A stretch of DNA of 64,000 nt from Candidatus Latescibacterota bacterium (GTDB taxonomy: Bacteria > Latescibacterota > UBA2968 > UBA8231): positions 186,001 to 250,000 of the forward strand of contig JAJEFJ010000103.1 in assembly GCA_022820485.1 (NCBI GenBank), read 5' to 3'. The notes below the pieces were generated by a model. That model did no database searches. It saw only the letters and a program-made list of their open reading frames with translations, and was not told the DNA's origin. Every line of letters starts with the position of its first letter. The first letter of the stretch is position 1. Shown here in pieces: positions 1 to 8,393 of this stretch. The translations under genes and the position numbers were made by a program.

Positions 1-624
1 GGCAAGGCCCAAGTCGCGGCCGGGGAGCGCGAGTTTGTGCTCAAGGGAAGCGGGCGCATCACCGAAGTGTGCGCTGGCCTCGAATTCGACATTTCTCCCC
101 AGTCCTTTTTTCAAACAAATTCGCTGCAAGCCGAGCGGCTCTACGAGGTCATAGCCCGCGTGGCCGGGCCGCAAAAGGCCGTGCTAGATTTGTACTGTGG
201 CACCGGCAGCATCAGCCTGCTTTTAGCGCGCCAGTCCCAGTTTGTGTTGGGCATCGAAGTGGTCGCTGAAGCAGTGGAGGATGCCAAGCGCAACGCCGTG
301 CGCAATCAGATAGAAAACTGCGAGTTTATGGTCGGCGCAGCCGAGGACATACTGGGGGAATTGGCGGTACAAGGCCAGCATTTTGATCTGGCCGTCGTCG
401 ATCCCCCGAGACCTGGAATCCACAAAAAGGCACTGGCCGGTCTATGCGCGTTGGCACCGCCGCGCATTATTTACGTCTCCTGCAACGTCCACGCGCTAGC
501 TGGTGATTTGCGCACCTTGGGCGAGGCTGGATACGGCGTCCGCAGCGTGCAACCCGTAGATATGTTTCCCCAAACGCCGCACTGCGAAGTAGTCGTCGAG
601 TTGTGCAAACAGGTCACCCCGTGA
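1..624 (+). CDS. rlmD: RlmD/TrmA-family RNA (uracil-5-)-methyltransferase, 5'-truncated
   Basis: The reading frame is open from the first base, so this is the C-terminal part (about 207 residues) of a SAM-dependent RNA m5U methyltransferase. Visible motifs are the SAM-binding DLYCGTGSISLLLA, the DPPRPG substrate loop and YVSCN with the nucleophilic cysteine, followed by the conserved PHxExV-like end (PQTPHCEVVVEL). This is the RumA/RlmD/TrmA architecture; which RNA and uridine are modified cannot be decided without the N-terminal TRAM and iron-sulfur region, which lies outside the window. Its stop overlaps the start of the next gene in a GTGA, suggesting translational coupling. Confidence 0.85.
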   Translation, partial: GKAQVAAGEREFVLKGSGRITEVCAGLEFDISPQSFFQTNSLQAERLYEVIARVAGPQKAVLDLYCGTGSISLLLARQSQFVLGIEVVAEAVEDAKRNAVRNQIENCEFMVGAAEDILGELAVQGQHFDLAVVDPPRPGIHKKALAGLCALAPPRIIYVSCNVHALAGDLRTLGEAGYGVRSVQPVDMFPQTPHCEVVVELCKQVTP

Positions 625-1991
625 GTGAGAAACGCCATACGCAGCCACGGCTCTTGGTCGTGCTGCCCGAATCCCAGCAGGCCCGGGCGCTGATTTTCTA
701 TTTAGAACAACAGGCGTACGAAGTGATCTGGGCGCACGAGGGGCAAAGCGCGTACGACATCCTCGACGCCGATGCGGTTGATGCGCTGATCTACGCTCTA
801 CGCGAGAAGCGCATCGATGGGTTGAGGGTTCAGCAACTGGCCCACAAGCGCAACCCGGCCATCTGCGCGATTGCCATGGCCGGTCCCGAAGACATTGAGT
901 TGGGGGTTGAAGCGATGCGCCAAGGAGCCTACGACTTTCAACTCCAGCCGCTGAATTTTGCCAAGGTCGGCGCGGTGTTGGAAAAGGGCCTGAGCTACCA
1001 GCAGCTAGTGGGGGAAGTCTCGGATCTACAGCGCCGCTTGGACGAGCGCTACCGCTTTGACGACATCGCTCGTCGTTCGTCGTCGTGGCAGCGCATTTAC
1101 CTCCAGATCGAACAGGTGGCTCAATCGCGGACTAGCGTTTTGATCGCTGGTGAGACCGGTACGGGCAAGGGCGAAGTAGCAAAGGCCATTCACCAACGGA
1201 GTCGGCGGCGGGAAAACGCCTTCGTCGAGATAAACTGCGGTGCCCTGCCGGAGAGCTTGGTTGAAAACGAGCTTTTTGGCCACGAGAAGGGGGCCTATAC
1301 CGGAGCTGGAGCAGCGCGCAAAGGGCGCTTTGAACTGGCCGATCAAGGCACCTTGTTCCTCGATGAAGTCGGGGACATTCCCCTGCCGACGCAAGTAAAG
1401 CTGCTGAGAGTGATTCAGGACGGCTGCTTTGAGCGGATCGGCGGCACCCAGACCCGGCGAGTCGATGTGCGCTTGATTGCGGCGACACACCGCGATCTAG
1501 AGGCCATGGTACGGGAAGGCTCCTTCCGGGCGGACCTGTTCTACCGGCTCAACGTGATCAAGGTCGAGGTGCCGCCCCTGCGCGAGTGCCGCGAGGACAT
1601 ACCCATTCTGGTCGATGCGTTCATCCAGCAGTTCGCCGCCGAGAACAACAAGCGCATCGCGGGCATCCGGCCACGAGCCTTAGACGTGTTGCGCGATTAC
1701 GATTGGCCGGGCAATGTGCGGGAATTAAAAAACTGTATCGAGGGCATGGTCGTCATGTGCGCCCGCGAAGGCGTACTCGAAGTTGGGGACATCCCGCGCT
1801 ACATAAACCGCCAAGAGCGCGTCTTCCCCGGATTGGGTTTTCGCGTCGGCATGAGCATGGCCGAGATCGAACAGACGGCCATTGCCGAGACGCTGAAGGC
1901 GGTTGGCAACGACCGACGGCGAGCGGCCGAAATTCTGCAAATCGGCCTCAGTACGCTCTACCGCAAAGTAAAGCAATACGGTGGGATTTAG
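621..1991 (+). CDS. Sigma-54-dependent transcriptional activator with degenerate receiver domain
   Basis: A 456-residue NtrC-type regulator. Residues about 9-125 have the fold pattern of a response-regulator receiver, residues about 150-390 are a sigma-54 AAA+ domain with Walker A (GETGTGKGE), the sigma-54 contact loop GAYTGA and Walker B (LFLDEVGD), and the last 45 residues are a Fis-type helix-turn-helix. The GTG start at 621 is chosen because it overlaps the upstream TGA; a GTG at 603 is in frame but adds only six residues. In the receiver the phospho-acceptor aspartate position (residue 59) is alanine and the conserved acidic pair and lysine are missing, so phosphorylation is unlikely. 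No sensor kinase is adjacent. Targets are unknown. Confidence 0.88.
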   Translation: MSEKRHTQPRLLVVLPESQQARALIFYLEQQAYEVIWAHEGQSAYDILDADAVDALIYALREKRIDGLRVQQLAHKRNPAICAIAMAGPEDIELGVEAMRQGAYDFQLQPLNFAKVGAVLEKGLSYQQLVGEVSDLQRRLDERYRFDDIARRSSSWQRIYLQIEQVAQSRTSVLIAGETGTGKGEVAKAIHQRSRRRENAFVEINCGALPESLVENELFGHEKGAYTGAGAARKGRFELADQGTLFLDEVGDIPLPTQVKLLRVIQDGCFERIGGTQTRRVDVRLIAATHRDLEAMVREGSFRADLFYRLNVIKVEVPPLRECREDIPILVDAFIQQFAAENNKRIAGIRPRALDVLRDYDWPGNVRELKNCIEGMVVMCAREGVLEVGDIPRYINRQERVFPGLGFRVGMSMAEIEQTAIAETLKAVGNDRRRAAEILQIGLSTLYRKVKQYGGI

Positions 1992-3493
1992 CGGCGTTGA
2001 TTGTAGTAGTGTTTGACGAGCGCGTTGAGTGCTTCTTGGGGATCGGCGACTACATCGGCGTCAATGCAAAACTGGCTCAACCCGGCCAGCTTGAGACCGT
2101 GTCCGTAGTCGCTGAACATTTCTTCGCACAATTCGCCGGGGGCGATGTCCCGCGTGCTGGCTAGGACCTCGATTTGCGCGGAGGCTTCTGGCGTGATCTC
2201 CAAGGCGATGTCGTGTTCGCGTTGGAAGTTGTCGATAAAACGGCGCAGCGAAGTGTCTTGGAGTAAGCGCTCTAGACCGGTCGCCGGATCGAGTACGGTA
2301 TCGGCCTCGACCGTAAAGCGTTCGACGCCTACGGAAGGGAGCTTTTTTTCGTAGTTGATCAGTACCTTTTCAATGGCGCTGACCAAACCTCGAGCGCCGA
2401 TGTGCTCGGCGTGGGCGCGTTCAGCTAACAGGGCTAGGGCTTCGTCGGCAAATTCGACTTCAATGTCATAAGCGCGGAAGTCGCGCTTTTTGGACAGGAT
2501 GACGCTACTTTTGGGATTGCGGAGGATTTCGAGGAGATCTTCGGGGCCGAGGTTGTGTAGCACGGCGATGATGGGCAAGCGGCCGATGAACTCGGACTCG
2601 AATCCGTATTCGATCAGGTCCTCGGCCCGCACGTGGGATAGGAGCTGATCGGCGTTGAGGTGGGCCGGGTCGGCTTGGGAGCGGAACCCCATGGTGCCTT
2701 TGTTGAGTCGGCGACCGATGATTTCGTCGAGCCCGGAAAAGGCCCCACTGACGATAAAGAGGATATTGCGCGTGTTGACCTTCTGGCGTTCGATCTTGCC
2801 TGTCTGCTGCATCTGGATGACGGACTCCATCTGTGAGGCAATGTCGTGCGGGGCCTTGAGATCGACGTCGGTTTCCTCCATCAGCTTGAGCAGGTTGCGC
2901 TGGACGCCCGAGCGCGAAACATCTGGGCCGTGTACTCCCTGTGCGGAGGCGATTTTGTCGATTTCGTCGATGTATATGATGCCGTACTGGGCGCGTTCGA
3001 TGTCGCCGTTGGCCTCGCGGACTAGGTCGCGGACCAAGTCTTCGACATCGCCGCCGACATAGCCGGTCTCGCTGAATTTAGTGGCGTCGCCCTTGACGAA
3101 AGGGACGCCGATTTTGCGGGCAATGAGGCGGATTAGATAGGTTTTACCCACGCCGGTAGGGCCGATCATTAGCACGTTGTTTTTGATGTTGCCGACGAAC
3201 CCCTCGTCGTCTTCCGGGGGTAATTTCAGGCGGTTGAAATGCGTGCAGATCTTGGTGGCGAGAATGGCCTTGGCCTCTTGCTGTTTGATGACGTATTGAT
3301 CGAGATAGGCCTCTAATTCTTCCGGTTTGAGGTCGAAGTGGATAGCCTCGGATTCGACCGTCTGAGTGCCTTCGCCCTCGGTGGAGGAAGCCTCGGGTTG
3401 GGCAGGCGCTTGCTCTTGTTCTTCGATTTGTCTAGCTAGGAGGCGACGCAGTTTTTCTGGGTCAATCTCCACTTTTTCAGCACGCGGTTGCAT
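1988..3493 (-). CDS. ClpX-like AAA+ unfoldase lacking the zinc-binding domain
   Basis: A 501-residue AAA+ protein of the ClpX/HslU group. Walker A is GPTGVGKT, Walker B is IIYIDEIDKI, the pore loop is GYVG (TGYVGGDVEDL) and the sensor region FIGRLPIIAVL is intact. The N-terminal Cys4 zinc domain of true ClpX is absent and replaced by about 60 acidic, glutamine-rich residues; a C-terminal extension of about 100 residues follows the usual ClpX end. The ClpP-docking IGF tripeptide position reads MGF, so pairing with ClpP is possible but unproven. It is transcribed convergently to the sigma-54 activator (4-base overlap) and divergently from the LpoA-like gene with only 27 bases between the starts. 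It probably unfolds proteins; its adaptor and peptidase are not evident here. Confidence 0.82.
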   Translation of the reverse strand: MQPRAEKVEIDPEKLRRLLARQIEEQEQAPAQPEASSTEGEGTQTVESEAIHFDLKPEELEAYLDQYVIKQQEAKAILATKICTHFNRLKLPPEDDEGFVGNIKNNVLMIGPTGVGKTYLIRLIARKIGVPFVKGDATKFSETGYVGGDVEDLVRDLVREANGDIERAQYGIIYIDEIDKIASAQGVHGPDVSRSGVQRNLLKLMEETDVDLKAPHDIASQMESVIQMQQTGKIERQKVNTRNILFIVSGAFSGLDEIIGRRLNKGTMGFRSQADPAHLNADQLLSHVRAEDLIEYGFESEFIGRLPIIAVLHNLGPEDLLEILRNPKSSVILSKKRDFRAYDIEVEFADEALALLAERAHAEHIGARGLVSAIEKVLINYEKKLPSVGVERFTVEADTVLDPATGLERLLQDTSLRRFIDNFQREHDIALEITPEASAQIEVLASTRDIAPGELCEEMFSDYGHGLKLAGLSQFCIDADVVADPQEALNALVKHYYNQRR

Positions 3494-3520
3494 ATATTTA
3501 ACCTAAAGGAAAGGTTGGAA

Positions 3521-5476
3521 ATGCCGTGGCGTAAAAAATATACTCGCCCTCTCAGATGCGGACAACCTAGGCCCCGTTGTCGGCAGTACATTGCTCGCTA
3601 CGTATGCGTGGTCTTTGCGGCGGTACTGGTGCCGAACTTCGCCGCAGGGCAGGCGAGCACATGGACGTATTCGGCTGACGCTGAAAATATCTTTGGCAAC
3701 GGGCTTGAAGCATATAAACAGGGGCGTTTTGACGAGACACTCAACCACCTAGGGCTGCTAGCGGAGTTCCCGCTCAACCAGCGGTCCAGCGCCGGCCAGT
3801 TCCTCTTAGGGAAAACCCTGTACCGCTTAGGTCGCTTTGCCGAAGCCATCGACGCAGCCTTGGTCTTGCAGCGTAGGTTTCCCATCAGCCGCTACCTGCC
3901 CAATGCCCGGCTGTTGATCGGCGATTCGTTTTTCAACAGCAAGCATTACTCCGAGGCCGCATCCCAGTACGGCCGTTTGTTGGCCACGCAGGCCCCTCTT
4001 AGCATCCAAGCCCAAGCAGCCGAGCGGTTGGCGGCCATGGATTGGAACGGCCAGCTAAAAGAACAAGAGCGGCCGCGGCTACGTCAGGCCGTAGGGGCCG
4101 GGCGGCTGCGCGAGGCCCTGTTTTTCGGCCGGGCGCGCTGGTATCAGCGCCTCGGCTGGCAAGAGGAAGCCGCCCAAGCGATGCAAACCTATCGCGACAG
4201 CGTTGCCAATGGCATATTCGCTCCGATAGCCGCCGTCTGGGGGAGCGATCTGACCGCATATAGCCCGCGCGTTGACGAGAGGTCACCCCGGTTGGGCTTG
4301 CTGCTGCCGCTGACCGGGGTTGACTACCGGATCGGCGAAGAACTCCGCGATGGTGTGCAGTTGGCCAATCGGGAAGCCGGCAGTCCTTTCGAACTCGTAA
4401 TTGACGACACTGGGGTTGACTACGGGAACTTACCCATCGCTACTGATCACAGCGGCGACATTAGCGAAAGCCCAGCCAGCGGTTTGTTGCGCGTGGCGTA
4501 CGGTGCCCAACGGCTGCTGGATCAAGGCGTCGTGGCCATCGTCGGTCCGATCAGGAGCAGGTCTAGCGTGGTGGCGGCCACGGTCGCGGCGCGCGCTGGT
4601 GTTCCCCTGCTGGTGCCGCTGGCTCAACAGAGCGGCTTGGATTCGCTCGGCCACAGCGTTTTCCAGTTGAGCACAGTCTCGAAAACAGAGGCGCGTCTGT
4701 TGGGCGAGTACGCGACTCTCGTCCTCGGCTTGGAGCACTTAGCGATTATTTCCCCTCTCAGCGACTACGGCTGGGATTTCGTGCGCGAGTTCACCCGCAT
4801 TGCCGAGCGCAACGGCGGCCAGATCGCGCACAGCGATTGGTATATCCCCAAAGAGACCACGGATTTCCGTTACGTCTTTGAGGAGATTCGCGCCGCTGGT
4901 TTGGCGCTTATACCGCCACCTGCGGATACGCTCGAAGTAATCGAGGAAGAGCCGCTGGAGGATAAATTTATCGACACCATCGACGGAGTCGTGGTGGTGG
5001 TCGAGAGCTTTGCGGACGCCAAGGCGATCGCGCCGCAGGTGCATTTTCACCGCTTGCAAACCCAAGTCCTCGGCAACAATGCTTGGTGGGATCCCGAAGC
5101 CATTCGGCAGATGCGTCCGGGCGAGCGCAAGAATTTCGACGGGGTCATTTTCGTTTCCTCGCGGCAGGCCGAATCTGCGGCCGAGCAGTCGTTTGTCAGC
5201 AACTTTCGCAAGCAATTCCGTCGCGACCCATACTACGCCGCGGCTAGTTACGATGCCACCCGCTTGCTCATTGACGGGTGGGAGCAGGGGCACCGCGATC
5301 CGGCCGCGCTGATTGAGTGGTTGGCCGCGATCCGTTTCTACCAAGGAGCCTCGGGCACCATCTCCCTGTCCTCGGACATGCGCTCCAACAGCGCGCTGAC
5401 CTTGCTCAAAATCGAGCGCGACAAGGTGCGCTCCCTCGACACGGGCGATCTGCCGCAAATGGGTAGCGATGAGTAA
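3521..5476 (+). CDS. LpoA-like penicillin-binding protein activator (TPR + Leu/Ile/Val-binding fold)
   Basis: 651 residues. A basic N-terminus and hydrophobic stretch (about residues 23-42, ending FAAGQA) form a signal peptide, TPR-like helices follow to about residue 230, and the rest is a type-1 periplasmic binding fold (PRLGLLLPLTG at its start, IVGPIRSRSS and LSDYGWDFVREF inside). This arrangement is that of PBP activator LpoA and related branched-chain amino-acid receptor proteins, acting in the periplasm, probably on peptidoglycan synthesis. The ATG at 3521 is preferred because AAAGGAAAGG lies just upstream; an earlier TTG in frame has no ribosome site. No transporter genes lie beside it, which favours the activator role over a transport role. 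Confidence 0.75.
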   Translation: MPWRKKYTRPLRCGQPRPRCRQYIARYVCVVFAAVLVPNFAAGQASTWTYSADAENIFGNGLEAYKQGRFDETLNHLGLLAEFPLNQRSSAGQFLLGKTLYRLGRFAEAIDAALVLQRRFPISRYLPNARLLIGDSFFNSKHYSEAASQYGRLLATQAPLSIQAQAAERLAAMDWNGQLKEQERPRLRQAVGAGRLREALFFGRARWYQRLGWQEEAAQAMQTYRDSVANGIFAPIAAVWGSDLTAYSPRVDERSPRLGLLLPLTGVDYRIGEELRDGVQLANREAGSPFELVIDDTGVDYGNLPIATDHSGDISESPASGLLRVAYGAQRLLDQGVVAIVGPIRSRSSVVAATVAARAGVPLLVPLAQQSGLDSLGHSVFQLSTVSKTEARLLGEYATLVLGLEHLAIISPLSDYGWDFVREFTRIAERNGGQIAHSDWYIPKETTDFRYVFEEIRAAGLALIPPPADTLEVIEEEPLEDKFIDTIDGVVVVVESFADAKAIAPQVHFHRLQTQVLGNNAWWDPEAIRQMRPGERKNFDGVIFVSSRQAESAAEQSFVSNFRKQFRRDPYYAAASYDATRLLIDGWEQGHRDPAALIEWLAAIRFYQGASGTISLSSDMRSNSALTLLKIERDKVRSLDTGDLPQMGSDE

Positions 5477-5565
5477 GACTCGGCGCGTCGCCAAGTATTG
5501 CGTCCCTAGTTGACCGAATTTATATTATTTAGTTTGTATTTTTAGTTATAACAAGAGCCAACGCC

Positions 5566-5853
5566 ATGCCCACATACGAATACGAATGCCAGCAGTGCGG
5601 CCACCGCTTTGAAGAATTTCAGAGCATCACGGCCGCGCCGCGCCAGACCTGCCCGGAAGCAAATTGTACAGGCCCAGTCAAGCGGCTCATCGGCATGGGC
5701 GGCGGCCTGCTCTTCAAGGGGACGGGCTTTTACACAACCGACTATCGCAGCGATGGATACCAAAAGGCGGCTAAGGCTGACAAAGACAGCGGCAGCGACA
5801 AGGCGGCCGACAAAAAGAGCGACGGCAAAGCGAAGGCCGCCAAAGCTGATTGA
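5566..5853 (+). CDS. FmdB-family zinc ribbon protein
   Basis: A 95-residue protein opening with MPTYEYECQQCGH, the signature of FmdB/CxxC regulatory zinc ribbons, with a second C-x4-C half (CPEANC). Residues about 45-65 carry the glycine-rich GMGGGLLFKGTGFYTTDY segment common to this family, and the tail is a lysine/alanine/aspartate-rich low-complexity stretch. The family is widespread and poorly characterised; the zinc ribbon suggests nucleic-acid or protein binding. An AT-rich leader with a TTGACC box at 5510 precedes it, so it may have its own promoter. The start is fixed by the conserved MPxYEYxC beginning. Confidence 0.85.
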   Translation: MPTYEYECQQCGHRFEEFQSITAAPRQTCPEANCTGPVKRLIGMGGGLLFKGTGFYTTDYRSDGYQKAAKADKDSGSDKAADKKSDGKAKAAKAD

Positions 5854-5888
5854 GGAACTTTCCTGCGCGATGCGTGGTTAAAACGTAG

Positions 5889-6380
5889 ATGTGGTCTAGG
5901 ATACTACTAGTAATTTTTATCGTTGGTTCTTGGTGGGTAGGTTTCGACCAGCAAAGCGCTGAGGAGCTGTTCGCGGCTGGTGAGACCGCTGCGGCCGACC
6001 TTGCCACGGCCGACCAAGCAGTCGCGCACTTCACGGCTTTTCTAGAGCGCTTTGGCCAATCCCCCAGAGCACCGGAGGCGCTGAGAAAACTCGCCGGGTT
6101 GGCCCAACAGCAGGGGAAGATGCAGGAGGCCATCGGTTATTACGAACGCGTGTTGGCCGAATATCCCGCTAGCGAGCACGGCGACGAAGCCCAATTTATG
6201 ATCGCCTTTATATACGAGGAGCATATCCGCGACCTAGCGCAAGCGCGGCGGGCCTATCAGCGCGTGATTGAGAACTACCCGGATTCCGAACTCGCGACTA
6301 GTGCTCGACACCTATTGCCCAACGTCGGGCGCGCCCCTCAAGAATGGGTTCAATTTCAGGATGAGGTCGCCGCTCCTTGA
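5889..6380 (+). CDS. Tetratricopeptide repeat protein, exported or membrane-anchored
   Basis: 163 residues with an N-terminal hydrophobic segment (RILLVIFIVGSWWVGF) that could be a signal peptide or anchor, followed by three TPR-like units, the clearest being AIGYYERVLAEYPASEHGDEAQ and ARRAYQRVIENYPDSELAT. This pattern is seen in YbgF/CpoB and BamD-type periplasmic proteins, which scaffold envelope assembly. No catalytic motif is visible. It lies 36 bases after the zinc-ribbon gene and just before a terminator, so it is probably the last gene of that unit. The ATG at 5889 has only a weak ribosome site. Confidence 0.7.
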   Translation: MWSRILLVIFIVGSWWVGFDQQSAEELFAAGETAAADLATADQAVAHFTAFLERFGQSPRAPEALRKLAGLAQQQGKMQEAIGYYERVLAEYPASEHGDEAQFMIAFIYEEHIRDLAQARRAYQRVIENYPDSELATSARHLLPNVGRAPQEWVQFQDEVAAP

Positions 6381-6423
6381 CACATTAGAAGTTGCCATAA
6401 AGGTCTGAGGCAGATAGGTCCAG

Positions 6424-6452
6424 CCGCTTGCGAATCCGCAGGGCGGTTTTTT
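6424..6452 (+). terminator. Rho-independent terminator
   Basis: A two-step stem: CCGC (6424-6427) pairs with GCGG (6443-6446) and TGCG (6429-6432) with CGCA (6437-6440) around an AATC loop, followed directly by six T residues. It closes the unit ending at 6380 and insulates the moxR operon that starts at 6488. Confidence 0.75.
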
Positions 6453-6487
6453 ATTGGCTGAATAGGACAATATCGAGAGTACATCCG

Positions 6488-7486
6488 ATGACGCAAACAA
6501 CAATAGACATTCACGACATTAGCGAGCAGGTCCAGCGCGAGAGCGCGGTGGTAGAGCGCATCTTGCGGGAAATGGACCGGGTCATCGTCGGCCAACGCGC
6601 CATGGTGGAGCGGATCCTGATGGGGCTATTGTGCAACGGCCACATCCTCCTCGAAGGGGTGCCTGGGTTAGCTAAGACCCTGACGGTGGCGACGCTGGCG
6701 AGGATCGTGGCGGCCCAGTTCAAGCGAATCCAGTTTACCCCCGATCTGTTGCCCGCCGATCTGACCGGGACCACCATCTACAACCAGCACCAAGGGGTCT
6801 TTATACCCAAGAAAGGCCCGATTTTTGCCCATTTGATCTTGGCCGACGAAATAAACCGAGCACCAGCCAAAGTGCAGAGCGCGCTCTTGGAGTGCATGCA
6901 GGAGCGGCAGGTGACCATTGGCGAGGAAACCTATGCCCTCGACGACCCGTTCTTGGTCATGGCCACTCAGAATCCGATTGATCAAGAGGGAACCTACCCG
7001 CTGCCCGAGGCCCAAGTCGATCGCTTCATGCTCAAAGTGAAAGTCGATTATCCATCGTGCGCCGAGGAGCGGCTGATCTTAGACCGCATGGCCAACGACA
7101 GTCTAATCGAGGTGGAGCAAGCGGTGGGTATCGACGAGATACGCCGCCTGCGCGAGGTGGTGGAGATCGTCTATATCGACGACAAGATCAAGGATTACGT
7201 CGTCGATCTCGTCCAAGCCACCCGGCGACCGGCCGACTACGGGCTAGCCGACATGGCACCGCTGATCGAGTACGGGGCCTCGCCGCGGGCCGCTATTTTC
7301 CTCGTTCGCACGGCGCGCGCCCACGCCTTCATCCAGCGCCGCGGCTACGTCACCCCAGAAGATGTCAAGGCGGTGGGGGCCGATGTGCTCAGGCATCGGA
7401 TCATTGCCTCGTACGAGGCCGAGGCCGAGGAAATCGACAGCGATCACATTGTGCAGCAGCTTTTCGACCACATCGAAGTTCCTTGA
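6488..7486 (+). CDS. moxR: MoxR-family AAA+ ATPase
   Basis: 332 residues. Walker A is GVPGLAKT, Walker B is LILADEINRAPAK, and the MoxR-type sensor segment ATQNPIDQEGTYPLPEAQVDRF is intact apart from length limits here; the C-terminal helical lid ends the protein. MoxR ATPases work with VWA-domain proteins as chaperone-like complexes at the membrane. The ATG at 6488 is chosen over earlier codons inside the terminator because conserved sequence only begins after it. It is the first gene of a run in which the next genes are DUF58 and, further on, the VWA proteins BatA and BatB, its expected partners. Confidence 0.92.
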   Translation: MTQTTIDIHDISEQVQRESAVVERILREMDRVIVGQRAMVERILMGLLCNGHILLEGVPGLAKTLTVATLARIVAAQFKRIQFTPDLLPADLTGTTIYNQHQGVFIPKKGPIFAHLILADEINRAPAKVQSALLECMQERQVTIGEETYALDDPFLVMATQNPIDQEGTYPLPEAQVDRFMLKVKVDYPSCAEERLILDRMANDSLIEVEQAVGIDEIRRLREVVEIVYIDDKIKDYVVDLVQATRRPADYGLADMAPLIEYGASPRAAIFLVRTARAHAFIQRRGYVTPEDVKAVGADVLRHRIIASYEAEAEEIDSDHIVQQLFDHIEVP

Positions 7487-7505
7487 AGATGAGGCAAACC
7501 GAGCC

Positions 7506-8381
7506 GTGATTCCCAAAGAGATACTCGACAAAGTTCGCCTGATCGAGATTCACACCCGCAGCATGGTGAACAATCTCTTTGCGGGCGAATACCACTCGGC
7601 GTTCAAGGGGCGGGGGATGGAGTTTGCCGAGGCGCGCGAATACCAGCCCGGCGACGACGTGCGCCACATCGACTGGAACGTGACGGCGCGGGTGGGCACG
7701 CCCTTCATCAAAATATTCGACGAAGAGCGCGAGTTGACCGCGGTGCTGGTGGTAGATGCCAGCGCGTCTGGGGCCTTTGGCTCACAGCAGCAGATGAAGG
7801 GGGAAATTGGGGTCGAAGTTTCGGCGCTGTTGGCCTTTAGCGCGATCAAGAACAACGACCGAGTGGGCCTGCTCATCTTCACCGACGAGGTCGAGGTCTT
7901 CGTACCGCCGAAAAAGGGGCGCAAGCACGTGCTGCGCGTGTTGCGCGAGTTGCTGTACTTTCAGCCGCAGGGGCGCAAGACCTCTATCGCCGGAGCTTTG
8001 GAATACCTCAGCCGCGTCTTGCACCGCCGCAGCGTGATCTTTGTCATCTCCGACTTTCTCGATCAAGGCTACGAGCCAGCGCTGCGGCACTTGAGCCAGC
8101 GCCACGACTTGATCGCCGTGGTGGTGAGCGACCCGCGCGAGTGGGACCTACCCGATGTTGGTTTTATCAACTTGCAAGACGCCGAGACCGGCCAACAGGT
8201 GCTCGTCGATAGCGGCCACGAGGGCGTGCGCGCGTTTTTCGCCGCCGAACAGCGGGCCATAGCCGAGCGCCGCAGCAGTCTATTGCACAAAGCGGGCGTT
8301 GACGAAATCGCGATTGATTTGTCGCGCCCTTATGTCGAACCTCTCATTCACTTTTTTCGCGCGCGGATGCAGCGACACTAA
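7506..8381 (+). CDS. DUF58 family protein (VWA-like, MoxR partner)
   Basis: 291 residues starting at GTG 7506, 19 bases after the moxR stop. It carries the DUF58 hallmark GRGMEFAEAREYQPGDDVRHIDW and a VWA-like core with LVVDASASGAFG, where the metal-site motif DxSxS reads DASAS. DUF58 proteins are nearly always encoded beside MoxR, and the pair is thought to handle folding or metal insertion of envelope proteins. The protein has no transmembrane segment, unlike some relatives. Start alternatives were rejected because the upstream frame is inside moxR. Confidence 0.9.
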   Translation: MIPKEILDKVRLIEIHTRSMVNNLFAGEYHSAFKGRGMEFAEAREYQPGDDVRHIDWNVTARVGTPFIKIFDEERELTAVLVVDASASGAFGSQQQMKGEIGVEVSALLAFSAIKNNDRVGLLIFTDEVEVFVPPKKGRKHVLRVLRELLYFQPQGRKTSIAGALEYLSRVLHRRSVIFVISDFLDQGYEPALRHLSQRHDLIAVVVSDPREWDLPDVGFINLQDAETGQQVLVDSGHEGVRAFFAAEQRAIAERRSSLLHKAGVDEIAIDLSRPYVEPLIHFFRARMQRH

Positions 8382-8393
8382 GGAGGAAGTACC

